Of a DNA stretch of 64,000 nt, positions 37,901 through 45,534 are shown in pieces. Origin of the DNA: Cyclobacteriaceae bacterium (GTDB lineage: Bacteria > Bacteroidota > Bacteroidia > Cytophagales > Cyclobacteriaceae); assembly GCA_016787645.1 (NCBI GenBank), contig JAEUUF010000013.1, forward strand, positions 434,001-498,000, read 5' to 3'. A program made the translations under genes and the position numbers. Positions within the stretch are counted from its first letter, which is position 1, and every line of letters begins with the position of its first letter. Under the pieces are notes generated by a model that was not told the DNA's origin, searched no databases, and saw nothing but the letters and a program-made list of their open reading frames with translations.

Positions 37901-38266
37901 GCAGGATCAGGTGGTGATGCATTGCCCTGGGCCTTCCGCGAGCAAAACGGCGGACCCATTGTGGGTGAACGCACCCTGGGTATCCTGGTGGGACCTGCCA
38001 CCGGCCACATGCTCATTGATGGCGGCGGCATCACGCTGCCGGAAGCGCGACTGTACCACAATTCCGGCAAATGGTTTGACGAAGGCGTAGGTACCAAACC
38101 GGATATTGAGGTTTGGGATGATCCGAACCTCCTCGTTCAAGGTCGCGATCCGCAGATGGAACGCGTCGTGGAAGAAGTGATGAAACTGGTCCGTACCAAG
38201 CCATTCAAACTGACACCTCCTCCCCCGATGCAGGACCGCACCGCAGAAGGGTTGAACAAGAATTGA
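34955..38266 (+). CDS. Tricorn-type S41 protease
   Basis: A 1103-residue periplasmic serine protease. After the signal peptide (ending in VATAQ) come WD40/TolB-like propeller repeats with FSPDGSEIAF, WSPDGTKLAYW and similar motifs (about 25-540). A Lys/Glu-rich spacer follows (about 549-587), a second propeller, the C1 helical domain, a PDZ domain (about 790-870) and the C2 catalytic domain. The likely active site is His762 (SAGHTYTF) and Ser985 (GSGGDALPW), matching tricorn. It trims peptides of 7-20 residues. A TACATTTA at 34920-34927 could be its -7 box. It stands alone between a convergent gene end and a strong terminator. Confidence 0.9.
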   Translation: MKKLLLLLVASLSAQVATAQISAKLMRYLDVSENEIVFVYGGDIWLMPKAGGQAVQITHSPGEESWPKFSPDGSEIAFTANYNGNADVYVMPTKGGVPVRVTYASYTDRTVDWHPDGKRILFASRREASASRVNQFFLVDKKGGLPQRLAIPYGELASFSPDGNKLAYITKITENYPFKRYRGGLTSDIIVFDLTSNKAENITNNMANDGKPAWAGNKIYFLSDQDPDMRLNLWTYDTQSKSGKKLTAFKDFDISYLSAGPKDLVFENGGTLYRMDLSSEKYEEVKVQVVSDLSVEIPRQRNVERNIVTASASPGGTRLVIEARGELFNVPVKEGFVTNLTQSSGAFDRDPAWSPDGTKLAYWSDKSGEYELYTQDISKNEPARKLTNRGSGFGYRLFWSPDNKWLAYLDERNDINLTDVNSGITKKVDNYSWEIGHGGRNGYYLSWSPDSKWIAYSRGEDNAADAIHVYSLTEGKSNRVTGSFYNNRNPVFSADGKYLFCLTEREFNAAYSNAGDGTWIYVNNARLAAISLTKDAADLLKPKNDEVAPPKKEEEKKAEDKTADAKKGNDKNKKGKEAEPEKKPEIAVKIDFDDIESRLVVLPPSPGNLDNIIAFEGKVVYQRYPNTGNPGDPSLVVYDLEKREEKTVLGKANFAEATADHKSILVRSDGKFAIVKPEADQKIEKPVPTSDLVMNLNPKEEWRQIFNDTWRRYRDFFYDKDMQKVDWNAMRKRYGALVEDARSRWDVTNIQSNLQSELSAGHTYTFGGDAEQVARVETGFLGIDWELSNNAYRIKRIVRPAAWDILRSPFDRPGVGVQTGEYILAVDGVALDPSKDPYAAFDGLAGKTVSLTISKTGVKTDSRSVVVTCLNTDDDAELRYLEWIENNRKLVEKLSGGDLGYIYMSNTGGKGQSELVRMFYGQLSKKGFIIDERFNGGGQLSDRFLELLNRPIVYNLYWRHGRPTPAPTKANPGPKGMLINGWAGSGGDALPWAFREQNGGPIVGERTLGILVGPATGHMLIDGGGITLPEARLYHNSGKWFDEGVGTKPDIEVWDDPNLLVQGRDPQMERVVEEVMKLVRTKPFKLTPPPPMQDRTAEGLNKN

Positions 38267-38285
38267 TTTACCCTACTTCTATTTC

Positions 38286-38313
38286 AAAGCCAGGCGAAGT
38301 GCCTGGCTTTTTT
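38286..38313 (+). terminator. Strong intrinsic terminator after the tricorn-like gene
   Basis: AAGCCAGGC (38287-38295) pairs perfectly with GCCTGGCTT (38301-38309) around a GAAGT loop, followed by a T6 run. It isolates the protease gene from the operon downstream. The remaining bases to 38424 carry no gene and no sure promoter. Confidence 0.85.
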
Positions 38314-38424
38314 CGTTTCAATGAACTCCGACGGAATTCAGGATAAAATCAATCAGGAAAACCTTAAACCCATCTATTCACAAAGGATCCAACGTTAGAA
38401 TAAAATTGCATTCACATCTGTGTT

Positions 38425-39237
38425 ATGCACTCCATTCTGCTTGCTCTCTTGTTGTTCTCAATGGCCACTTTTGGGCAAAGTGTCAACACGCGTTTAGGTG
38501 CACGGGCGGCAGCGCTTGGGTATGCGAGTTTTGCGCTCACCGACGAAGCCACTTTTTTCAACAATCCCGGTGCATCAGCGTGGAACAGTGTTGCCAACGG
38601 CTTTTTCTCCTACGAAGTGGCCGCCAGTCTCCCTGGTGCAAACCGAACCGCTGCGGGTATACTTATACCCGTTGGTAGTGGTTGTCTCGGCGCTGGATTG
38701 TTTCGTTTCGGAGATGACCTCTATAGCGAACAATTTCTCGCCGCAGGATTCAGTCATCGGCTTGGGAACACCTCTCTGGGCGCGAGAGTCCAATATGTGC
38801 AGTATAATGCTCATGGATACGAAACACGCATAGCAGTTACCCTGGATGTCGGTGGGCTGATCAAAATTACTCCCGAATGGTCTATTGGGGCCGGCATCTC
38901 CAATGTAACACAAACCTTCATCGCATCGGAAGGACCCCTGCCCATGATCTTCTCGGCTGCGCTCGCCTGGCAGGCGCCCCGTGGACCATTGATTACCTCA
39001 GAAGTGGAAAAGCAACTGGGCAATCCTCTTCGCATCAAAGGGGGAATTGAAGTCCCCCTTTATCAGAAGCTCTTCATGCGAACCGGATTTGGGCTGAACC
39101 CGGTGACTCTTTCACTTGGCCTTGGAGCAAAGACACGTCGGTCCTCCTTCGACTTCAGCACGACCTACCATCCTTCGATCGGCTTCTTTAATCAGGCATC
39201 CGCTGCTTATCGTTTTGGCAAAACCCCATCCTCATGA
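38425..39237 (+). CDS. PorV/PorQ-like outer membrane beta-barrel protein
   Basis: A 270-residue exported barrel. A signal peptide (ending TFGQS) precedes the family opening RLGARAAALGYASFALTDEATFFNNPGASAW, which is the mark of the PorV/PorQ group, related to FadL-type barrels. The rest alternates short beta strands up to a C-terminal RFGK. PorV and PorQ are parts of type IX secretion, but many paralogues exist with no known role. Its stop overlaps the start of the HhH/barrel gene (ATGA at 39234-39237), so the two are made together. It could be a partner or carrier for that protein. Confidence 0.7.
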   Translation: MHSILLALLLFSMATFGQSVNTRLGARAAALGYASFALTDEATFFNNPGASAWNSVANGFFSYEVAASLPGANRTAAGILIPVGSGCLGAGLFRFGDDLYSEQFLAAGFSHRLGNTSLGARVQYVQYNAHGYETRIAVTLDVGGLIKITPEWSIGAGISNVTQTFIASEGPLPMIFSAALAWQAPRGPLITSEVEKQLGNPLRIKGGIEVPLYQKLFMRTGFGLNPVTLSLGLGAKTRRSSFDFSTTYHPSIGFFNQASAAYRFGKTPSS

Positions 39238-41270
39238 ACAGGATGTACCTTCTCGTTCACGTTCTGGCTGTCACTTCGGCGGTCGCCCAAACTTTGACCA
39301 CGGAAGATATGCTGGATCACCTGGCCGATGAACTACTGGTAACTGCCGAAGCCGATGTGAGTTACGATGAATTGTATGAGACGCTCACCCACTTGTTAGC
39401 CAACCCAGTTGAACTCAACCAGGTAAGTCGGGAACAACTGCGCGCCTTTATCATGTTGAGTGAATCTGAAATTAATTCATTCATCAACTACAGGAAAGAA
39501 CAGGGGCCTTTTCTGAACGTACTTGAACTCCAGGCAATCCCGGGTTGGAGTGAAACTACTGTACGGCACGTAACGCCTTTTGTGTTCGTCAGAGACCCGG
39601 CATCGCGCATTGACCAGGGAATGGTGCGACGCATATGGTCTGAAACCAATTCGTACCTCACGGTGCGCTATGAGCGAACCCTCGAACCCAAACGGGGTTA
39701 TGGCATTTCGGAGGATTCGTCGCGGCGTTACGCCGGCTCGCCCGACAAGTACTACTTGCGCTATCGGATTTCCAGGCCTGGTGACTTTAGTGTTGGCTTC
39801 ACGGCGGAGAAGGACCCGGGTGAACTATTGGATTGGAACCCGGGTGTTCAATATGGTTTTGATTTTCTGTCCGGGCATATCCAGTTGATGCGAAAAGGCC
39901 GGTTGGAGAACCTGGTGATCGGTGACTTCCAGGCGCAGTTTGGTCAAGGCCTCCAGTTGGGAAGCGTCTTTGGACTTGGAAAAACCGCACAGACCATCAC
40001 GGGGATCAGGCGAAGCAACCTGGGCTTCCTTCCATACATGTCCGCCAGTGAAAGCTACTATTTGCGGGGTATAGCGGCGAGCTTCCGGTTGACCGACCGG
40101 TTTCGCATCCATGTCTTCGGTTCATATAAGAATCGGGACGCGTCCACCGAATCAGCAACTGATGATGTTTCATCGCTGCAAAGTTCGGGGCTTCATCGCA
40201 CCCCGCATGAACTGCAGGGACGTGCCCAGATCCGCGATCGGGACATGGGCATTGTCCTTCAATTCAAACATCGTGCAGTCGACGCCGGTATTTTGGGTTA
40301 CGAGAAAAACCTTTCCCGACCCTGGATTCCCAACCCAACCCCTTACAATCAATTTCAATTTCGGGGTAATGAATTCAGGAATATTGGTGCGTATGTCAAC
40401 ATCAGTTGGTCCAATGTGACCTTCTTTTCAGAAGTGGCCCATACGGCAGATCACGGAAACGCCTTCACCGCAGGCCTCCTGGGAAACTTTACGGCAAAGC
40501 TCGAAATGTCTTGGCTGTACCGGTCATTTGATGCAAACTACTTCTCCGAATATGCCAATGCAGTAGCTGAGGGATCAGCACCACAGAATGAGCAGGGTCT
40601 TTATTGGGGTATGAAATATGCTTTCAGCAGGAAACTCAGCCTGTCCGGATACCTGGATGTGTTCCGGTTTCCCTGGTTGCGCTACAGGGTATACCGACCC
40701 TCTACGGGAAATGAATGGCTGCTCCGTGTGGATTATTCCCCGACAAAGTCCATGACTTTTTTTCTGCAGGCCCGTGAAGAAACAAAGGATCGCAACTTGT
40801 CAGCGGACGGGCCACTTTACCAGGTCGAACCCGGAACCCGCCGGCATGCCTGGCTGGGTGGGGAACTTATCCTGTCTCCAAGTCTATCCATTCAGGCACG
40901 CGTGCAGGGAAGTCAGTACGAATTGGATGGGGTCATAACGAGCGGAATGGCATTCACCCAGGGAGCTAGCTGGAAGCAAGGCCGTTGGTCGATATCCGCC
41001 CGGTACGCCCTGTTCGACACCGATAACTATGACAACCGTCAATATGTATATGAAAAGGATGTGTGGATGGCGACGTCCCTCCCCGCCTACGATGGTTCAG
41101 GGATTCGAAATTATTTTGTGATCCACTATACCCTTTCCAGGCACCTCGACTGTTGGGTCCGATGGGCACGAACCTGGTACTCCGACCGGGAAGTGATTGG
41201 GTCTGGAGGTGAGGAAATAGCCGGAAATGCGAGAAATGATATTAAATTTCAGCTCAGGATCAGGCCCTGA
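39234..41270 (+). CDS. Helix-hairpin-helix domain protein with predicted outer membrane barrel
   Basis: A 678-residue exported protein. After a signal peptide (residues 1-19) there is an acidic helical stretch and then ComEA-like helix-hairpin-helix motifs (about 50-115: LNQVSREQLRAFIMLSESEI, QGPFLNVLELQAIPGWSE). From about 140 the sequence becomes aromatic, alternating strands typical of an outer membrane barrel, ending in LRIRP. HhH motifs of this sort bind DNA in ComEA; here they would face the periplasm. Whether they bind DNA or protein is unknown. It is translationally coupled to the PorV-like gene and followed by a 35-codon membrane peptide. Confidence 0.7.
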   Translation: MNRMYLLVHVLAVTSAVAQTLTTEDMLDHLADELLVTAEADVSYDELYETLTHLLANPVELNQVSREQLRAFIMLSESEINSFINYRKEQGPFLNVLELQAIPGWSETTVRHVTPFVFVRDPASRIDQGMVRRIWSETNSYLTVRYERTLEPKRGYGISEDSSRRYAGSPDKYYLRYRISRPGDFSVGFTAEKDPGELLDWNPGVQYGFDFLSGHIQLMRKGRLENLVIGDFQAQFGQGLQLGSVFGLGKTAQTITGIRRSNLGFLPYMSASESYYLRGIAASFRLTDRFRIHVFGSYKNRDASTESATDDVSSLQSSGLHRTPHELQGRAQIRDRDMGIVLQFKHRAVDAGILGYEKNLSRPWIPNPTPYNQFQFRGNEFRNIGAYVNISWSNVTFFSEVAHTADHGNAFTAGLLGNFTAKLEMSWLYRSFDANYFSEYANAVAEGSAPQNEQGLYWGMKYAFSRKLSLSGYLDVFRFPWLRYRVYRPSTGNEWLLRVDYSPTKSMTFFLQAREETKDRNLSADGPLYQVEPGTRRHAWLGGELILSPSLSIQARVQGSQYELDGVITSGMAFTQGASWKQGRWSISARYALFDTDNYDNRQYVYEKDVWMATSLPAYDGSGIRNYFVIHYTLSRHLDCWVRWARTWYSDREVIGSGGEEIAGNARNDIKFQLRIRP

Positions 41271-41288
41271 TCGATAAACTGAACAACC

Positions 41289-41396
41289 ATGCATGGCGCC
41301 GCACAAGTAACTCCCGAGGTAGGTATCGTACTGGCAATCGGCCTGGCGATTTTTGTGCTGGTTTATCGATGGATCTTCCGAAAACCCCGGCGGTGA
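41289..41396 (+). CDS. Predicted 35-residue single-pass membrane peptide
   Basis: A short open frame with ATG start and TGA stop, 18 bases after the HhH/barrel gene. It encodes a small N-terminal region (MHGAAQVTPE), one hydrophobic segment of about 18 residues (VGIVLAIGLAIFVLVYRW) and a basic tail (IFRKPRR). The positive end predicts the C-terminus in the cytoplasm. Position, codon use and clear membrane topology make it look like a real gene, but such short frames can arise by chance. Function unknown; possibly an accessory to the proteins encoded before it. Confidence 0.5.
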   Translation: MHGAAQVTPEVGIVLAIGLAIFVLVYRWIFRKPRR

Positions 41397-41502
41397 TTTT
41401 AATAATTGGTTGAATTGTTGCTTTTTACCGGCCGGGCTGCGTAATTAACGTGCTGATTTCGTTTGCCTTAACCTACCTATCTTAACCTAAAGGAAAAAAC
41501 CG

Positions 41503-42249
41503 ATGAGAAAGATTACACTTCTCCTTGCCTTCATTATCCTGTCACTCATCCTTCTTTCTGCCGGCTCAATTGCCTTCGCCCAAACAACCAAAAAGACACT
41601 GGAGCTTCCTGAATTCAAGTCCATTTATGTGAATTCGAATTATACGGTTCTCCTGAAGCAAACGAATAAACAAGAGGTAGTGGTAGAGGCTTTGGCGGAG
41701 ATTCTCGAGGTAAGTGAATTCAAGGTGGAGAACGGCATTCTTATGATCAATATTGAACGGAAGCCGGAATCTTCCAGCAAGAGCATCTGGGCGAAAATGG
41801 ACGACATCAAGCTGAATCCCACCATGAAGGTGTATATCAGCATGAAGAACGTTACTGAGTTGCGTGTCAATGGCGCTGGCAAGATTCAGTCGGAGAATTC
41901 CATCTCCGCAGACCAACTGACCGTCGGCATGTCTGGTAATGGAATCCTGGATGTGGACATCAAGGGCAACGCCGTAACGGCCGAAGTGAGCGGATCAGGA
42001 ACACTGACCCTCCGGGGTTATGCCACTTCACTTATCGCAACGGTAAGTGGCAGTGGAAACCTCAAAGGATTTGATTGCCCAATGGAAAGCGTAAACCTTA
42101 AAGTGAGTGGCAGCGGAAACGCTGATCTTAACGTCAGTAACAGCGCCGATATATTTGTATTTGGTAACGGCAATGTGAAGCTCAAAGGCAATACCAAGAC
42201 CCTGATGAAAAAAGTGTACGGGGCTGGCACAGTGGAGCGCGCCTACTAA
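41503..42249 (+). CDS. DUF2807 (GIN domain) exported protein
   Basis: A 248-residue exported protein with a signal peptide ending in AFAQ. The rest is a DUF2807 'head GIN' domain, a right-handed beta-helix with repeating Gly-Asn and Gly-Ser turns: VNGAGKIQSEN, VSGSGTLTLRG, VSGSGNLKG, VSGSGNADLNV, FGNGNVKLKG. The family is widespread in Bacteroidota and called a putative adhesin, yet its role is unproven. The 106 bases upstream hold no gene; an AAGGAAAAAA stretch lies just before the ATG. It appears independent of the nitrilase 31 bases downstream, although both run in the same direction. Confidence 0.85.
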   Translation: MRKITLLLAFIILSLILLSAGSIAFAQTTKKTLELPEFKSIYVNSNYTVLLKQTNKQEVVVEALAEILEVSEFKVENGILMINIERKPESSSKSIWAKMDDIKLNPTMKVYISMKNVTELRVNGAGKIQSENSISADQLTVGMSGNGILDVDIKGNAVTAEVSGSGTLTLRGYATSLIATVSGSGNLKGFDCPMESVNLKVSGSGNADLNVSNSADIFVFGNGNVKLKGNTKTLMKKVYGAGTVERAY

Positions 42250-42280
42250 TCAAACACCTGGTCTAAACTGAGAACTGCCG

Positions 42281-43192
42281 GTGACCCCGTATAACGCATC
42301 GGTTGTCCAACTCGCTCCTGTTTTCTTTGACAAGCAGAAGACCCTCGAAAAGATTGGTCAGTATATCCGAAAGGCTGCAAAGGAAAAATCAAGGATCATT
42401 CTTTTCCCAGAGGTGATTATTCCGGGTTATCCGCGCGGACTGATCTTTGGAACAGCCGTAGGCGGTCGCACCCCCGAAGGTCGCGAAATGTTTCTCCGAT
42501 ACTGGGAGAATGCCATCGAGGTTCCGGGTTCTGAAACAGACCAACTCGCCAAATGGACAAAGGAAGCCAAAGCTTATGTTGTGGTAGGGGTGACCGAGAA
42601 GGATAAGGTAAGCGATACGTTGTATTGCTCCCTTCTTTATTTCTCTCCGCAGGGTCAATTGATTCACCGTCACCGCAAGATCAAACCCACTGCAGCAGAG
42701 CGCATCCTTTGGGGCGAAGGCGACGGGTCTGATCTCAACGTAATCGACACTCCATTCGGTAAGGTCGGCGGGCTGATTTGTTGGGAGAATTATATGCCGC
42801 TCGCGCGTATGGCGCTTTACCAGCAAGGACTTGAAGTTTACGTGGCTCCCACTGCCGATTGCCGCGACAGCTGGCAAGCGACGCTTACCCACATCGCCTG
42901 CGAAGGAAGGTGTTTTGTGTTGGGGTGTAACCAGTACCTCACCAAAGAACATTACCCCGCTGACCTGAAGAAGAAAGTGGTGGCGGACAGTCCGGCGCTT
43001 CCTAGTTCGGGTGGCAGTGTAATCATTGGACCGTTGGGGAAAACTCTTGCAGGCCCCCTGTTTGGGAAAGAAGGTGTGCTAACGGCAGAAATTGATCACC
43101 GGGAGATCATCAAAGCCAAAATGGACTTTGATGTGATCGGGCATTATGCACGGCCCGACATATTTGATCTCACCTGGAAGAAGCAACCATGA
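42281..43192 (+). CDS. Nitrilase family carbon-nitrogen hydrolase
   Basis: A 303-residue cytoplasmic enzyme with the nitrilase triad Glu44 (LFPEVIIPGYPRG), Lys133 (HRHRKIKPT) and Cys167 (GGLICWENYMPLAR). The motif around the Cys and the sequence AERILWGEGDGS are those of true nitrilases (nitrile to acid and ammonia), rather than amidases. The start is GTG 42281. Its stop overlaps the next start (ATGA at 43189-43192). The natural nitrile is not known. Confidence 0.88.
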   Translation: MTPYNASVVQLAPVFFDKQKTLEKIGQYIRKAAKEKSRIILFPEVIIPGYPRGLIFGTAVGGRTPEGREMFLRYWENAIEVPGSETDQLAKWTKEAKAYVVVGVTEKDKVSDTLYCSLLYFSPQGQLIHRHRKIKPTAAERILWGEGDGSDLNVIDTPFGKVGGLICWENYMPLARMALYQQGLEVYVAPTADCRDSWQATLTHIACEGRCFVLGCNQYLTKEHYPADLKKKVVADSPALPSSGGSVIIGPLGKTLAGPLFGKEGVLTAEIDHREIIKAKMDFDVIGHYARPDIFDLTWKKQP

Positions 43193-43686
43193 GCAACCGG
43201 GAAGTAATTGAAACCTTCTACCAATCGTTCCAGCGTGGCGACTGGAAGTCTATGCAGGCATGCTATCATGACCATATCGAATTTTCGGATCCAGCGTTTC
43301 CAAATTTAAAGGGCTCACACGCAAAAGCGATGTGGCACATGCTGGCTTCATCGGCCAAAGACCTGGTGGTCACTTACAGCCAGGTGAATGCCAATGAAAC
43401 TACGGGGTCTTGTGAATGGGAAGCCAAATATTCATTTTCCCGAACCGGTGCTCGCGTCCACAACAGGATTCACGCCACCTTTGAGTTTCGTGATGGTAAA
43501 ATTATTCGGCACTCGGATAAATTCGATCTTACTCGATGGGCCGGTATGGCCCTCGGGATGCCGGGGAAATTGCTGGGGTGGACGCCCTGGATGCAAAACA
43601 AGATCCGGGCGACAGCCGCAGCCAGCCTGGCCAAGTTCCTGGCCGCCCACCCGGAGTACACTTCACCGTCCAGCTCCGCAAAATAG
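43189..43686 (+). CDS. NTF2-like/SnoaL-type protein
   Basis: A 165-residue protein of the nuclear transport factor 2 fold. It has the alpha-helical start REVIETFYQSFQRGDWKSMQACYHDHIEFSDPAF and the central strands RIHATFEFRDGKIIRHSDKFD, which line a small pocket. Such proteins are isomerases, dehydratases or ligand binders. It is coupled to the nitrilase by a four-base overlap, so it may act on the same substrate; that is inference. A C-terminal extension of about 30 residues is Ala- and Ser-rich. Confidence 0.8.
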   Translation: MSNREVIETFYQSFQRGDWKSMQACYHDHIEFSDPAFPNLKGSHAKAMWHMLASSAKDLVVTYSQVNANETTGSCEWEAKYSFSRTGARVHNRIHATFEFRDGKIIRHSDKFDLTRWAGMALGMPGKLLGWTPWMQNKIRATAAASLAKFLAAHPEYTSPSSSAK

Positions 43687-43761
43687 GCCCTGGGAAGCAA
43701 AAAAGGCCATTTTACAAGCCAATGACCGCATCAATTGCAACGCCATGAAAGGGCTTTGAAA

Positions 43762-43790
43762 ATTGTAAAGTTATTTTTTACATATATTTG
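43762..43790 (+). promoter_or_regulatory. Promoter of the RRM protein gene
   Basis: TATATTTG (43783-43790) is an exact TAnnTTTG box. ATTG (43762-43765) lies 17 bases upstream and TTTG (43755-43758) 24 bases upstream, so the -33 element is imperfect. The predicted mRNA has a leader of about 100 bases. Confidence 0.45.
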
Positions 43791-43808
43791 CCAGGTTAAT
43801 TGATAATC

Positions 43809-43868
43809 AGTTCTGTAAGGCACATGGGTTTCCGGGTACTTCAGTTGAGATTATGGATTAACAGAACT
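43809..43868 (+). promoter_or_regulatory. Long inverted repeat in the 5' leader of the RRM gene
   Basis: AGTTCTGT (43809-43816) and ACAGAACT (43861-43868) are perfect complements enclosing 44 bases in the untranslated leader. The structure ends 28 bases before the ATG. It could be an autoregulatory or temperature-sensitive element, as seen with cold-shock RNA chaperones. Confidence 0.35.
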
Positions 43869-43896
43869 TTAATTATTAACTAATTTCAACAGTACG

Positions 43897-44211
43897 ATGA
43901 ACATTTATGTAGCCAACATTCCCTGGAAGGCCACGGAAGATCAACTGAAAGCTCACTTTGCCGCTTTTGGAGAGGTAACGTCCGCAAAGATCATTATGGA
44001 CAAGGTCACCCAGCGCAGCCGTGGTTTCGGTTTTGTGGAGATGGCCGACGACGGTTCTGCACGCCAGGCCATCGCCAGTCTGAATGGCGCTGATTTCCAA
44101 GGCAAGAACCTCGTGGTTAACGAGGCACGTCCCCGTGAAGAGCGTTCAAGCTTCCGCGGTGGAAACGGCGGCGGCGGCTTCCGCAAAGGCGGATACGATC
44201 GCGAAGGATAA
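43897..44211 (+). CDS. RRM-type RNA-binding protein
   Basis: A 104-residue single-domain RNA-binding protein. RNP2 is IYVANI (3-8) and RNP1 RGFGFVEM (42-49), with the aromatic residues that stack on RNA bases. The tail is Gly/Arg-rich (FRGGNGGGGFRKGG), which increases non-specific RNA affinity. Related Bacteroides RbpB-type proteins act as RNA chaperones that affect many transcripts. It has a long leader and ends at a strong terminator, so it is monocistronic. Confidence 0.93.
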   Translation: MNIYVANIPWKATEDQLKAHFAAFGEVTSAKIIMDKVTQRSRGFGFVEMADDGSARQAIASLNGADFQGKNLVVNEARPREERSSFRGGNGGGGFRKGGYDREG

Positions 44212-44243
44212 TACCGACTTAACTCAACGTTAGGATATCATGC

Positions 44244-44272
44244 AATGCCTCGACTGCGGTCGGGGCATTTTT
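44244..44272 (+). terminator. Intrinsic terminator after the RRM gene
   Basis: AATGCCTCGAC (44244-44254) pairs with GTCGGGGCATT (44259-44269), one T-G wobble, around a TGCG loop and is followed by a T run to 44272. It separates the RRM gene from the convergent hydroxyproline operon. Confidence 0.8.
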
Positions 44273-44274
44273 CA

Positions 44275-45528
44275 TTATGGCCGATCATACCGATCTGGAT
44301 CAAACATTGTCAGATCCACAGCAGGAATTTTCCCTTCTACCAGATCACTGACTAACTTTCCGGTTCCCGGCCCAAGGCTAAGCCCCATCATGGCGTGCCC
44401 GGCGGCGATCACGAGATTCTTTCTTCGCTTTGTCCGACCAATGTAAGGCAACCCATCCGGTGAACATGGGCGCAAGCCATGCCAAACATTTTCTTTGCCC
44501 GGCATCCCCACCTGCATATCCGGGTAATACTTGTTGATCGAGTTCACTATTCCCTTGACGCGGTTCATGTTGATGGAGTGATCATTCCCTGTAATTTCCA
44601 TGGTGCCACCAAAACGTAGATCAGGACCCATCGGCGTCACAGCTACCCGGGCCTCGAGGAAGATGGTGGGGATGCGGATATTCTTTGTCACATCGTTCAA
44701 CGTGAAACTGTAACCCTTCCCTGCCTGCATGGGGAGGCTTAAGTTCAATCCCTTGGCCATTTGCCCGGCCCAGGAACCGGTGGCCAACACCCAATGATCC
44801 GATGTGAATTCCCCGCGAGTGGTACGAACCGCCTTAATGGAATCACCTTCACTAACGAATGAATCGACGCGGGCCTCGCGCTCCATGGTTACTCCTTGCT
44901 TGCCCAGAAACTGAATGAGGTTTCTGACCAGGCTTCCCGGAATGATATGAGCATCACCCGGATAGTACACACCGCCCCGGGCATTTACCCTGACGTCAGG
45001 TTCCATAGCCTGTATCTCGCTCAACGAGAGAATACGTGCTTCAATGCCCAGGCGATGGGCGAGATGAGCGGTCTCCCTCTCCTCCTTTTCCAGCGCAACG
45101 TCATGATACAACATGAGCAAGCCTCGTTCAAGATACCCAAAGTCAAATGGCAGTGTTCTTGCCCATTCCTGATAATGAAGTTTACTGTACAAACTCAGCG
45201 CACTCATGGCGGGCATGCTCCGCTCTACATGCTTACTGTTGGCATGCCTGTAAAATCTCAATCCCCAGCTGATGAGGTCGCGACTGAGGCGAGGACGTAC
45301 ATAAAATGGACTCTGCGCATCAAACATCCAGCGGATGCCTTTGGCGATCATGCCCGGAGCAGCCAGCGGGATGAAGTGACTCGGAACAATCATTCCCGCG
45401 TTGCCAAAGGAACATCCCTCCTCCAGTCTCCCCTCGTCAAGGATGGTAACTGAAAAGCCAGCCTTTTGTAAATAGTAAGCAGTGCTGAGTCCTACAATGC
45501 CGCCGCCGATAATGGTTACTTTCTGCAT
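44275..45528 (-). CDS. FAD-dependent D-amino acid (D-hydroxyproline) dehydrogenase
   Basis: A 417-residue DadA-family flavoprotein. The FAD-binding motif is IIGGGIVGLSTAYYL at the N-terminus, and WHGLRPCSPDGLPYIG plus AAGHAMMGLSLGPGTGKL near the end close the cofactor site. DadA-type enzymes oxidise D-amino acids to imino acids. Located with a 4-hydroxyproline epimerase, a DapA-type deaminase and an aldehyde dehydrogenase, it most likely oxidises cis-4-hydroxy-D-proline to pyrroline-4-hydroxy-2-carboxylate. It is the last gene of the operon and starts seven bases after the epimerase stop. Confidence 0.85.
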   Translation of the reverse strand: MQKVTIIGGGIVGLSTAYYLQKAGFSVTILDEGRLEEGCSFGNAGMIVPSHFIPLAAPGMIAKGIRWMFDAQSPFYVRPRLSRDLISWGLRFYRHANSKHVERSMPAMSALSLYSKLHYQEWARTLPFDFGYLERGLLMLYHDVALEKEERETAHLAHRLGIEARILSLSEIQAMEPDVRVNARGGVYYPGDAHIIPGSLVRNLIQFLGKQGVTMEREARVDSFVSEGDSIKAVRTTRGEFTSDHWVLATGSWAGQMAKGLNLSLPMQAGKGYSFTLNDVTKNIRIPTIFLEARVAVTPMGPDLRFGGTMEITGNDHSINMNRVKGIVNSINKYYPDMQVGMPGKENVWHGLRPCSPDGLPYIGRTKRRKNLVIAAGHAMMGLSLGPGTGKLVSDLVEGKIPAVDLTMFDPDRYDRP

Positions 45529-45534
45529 ACATCA

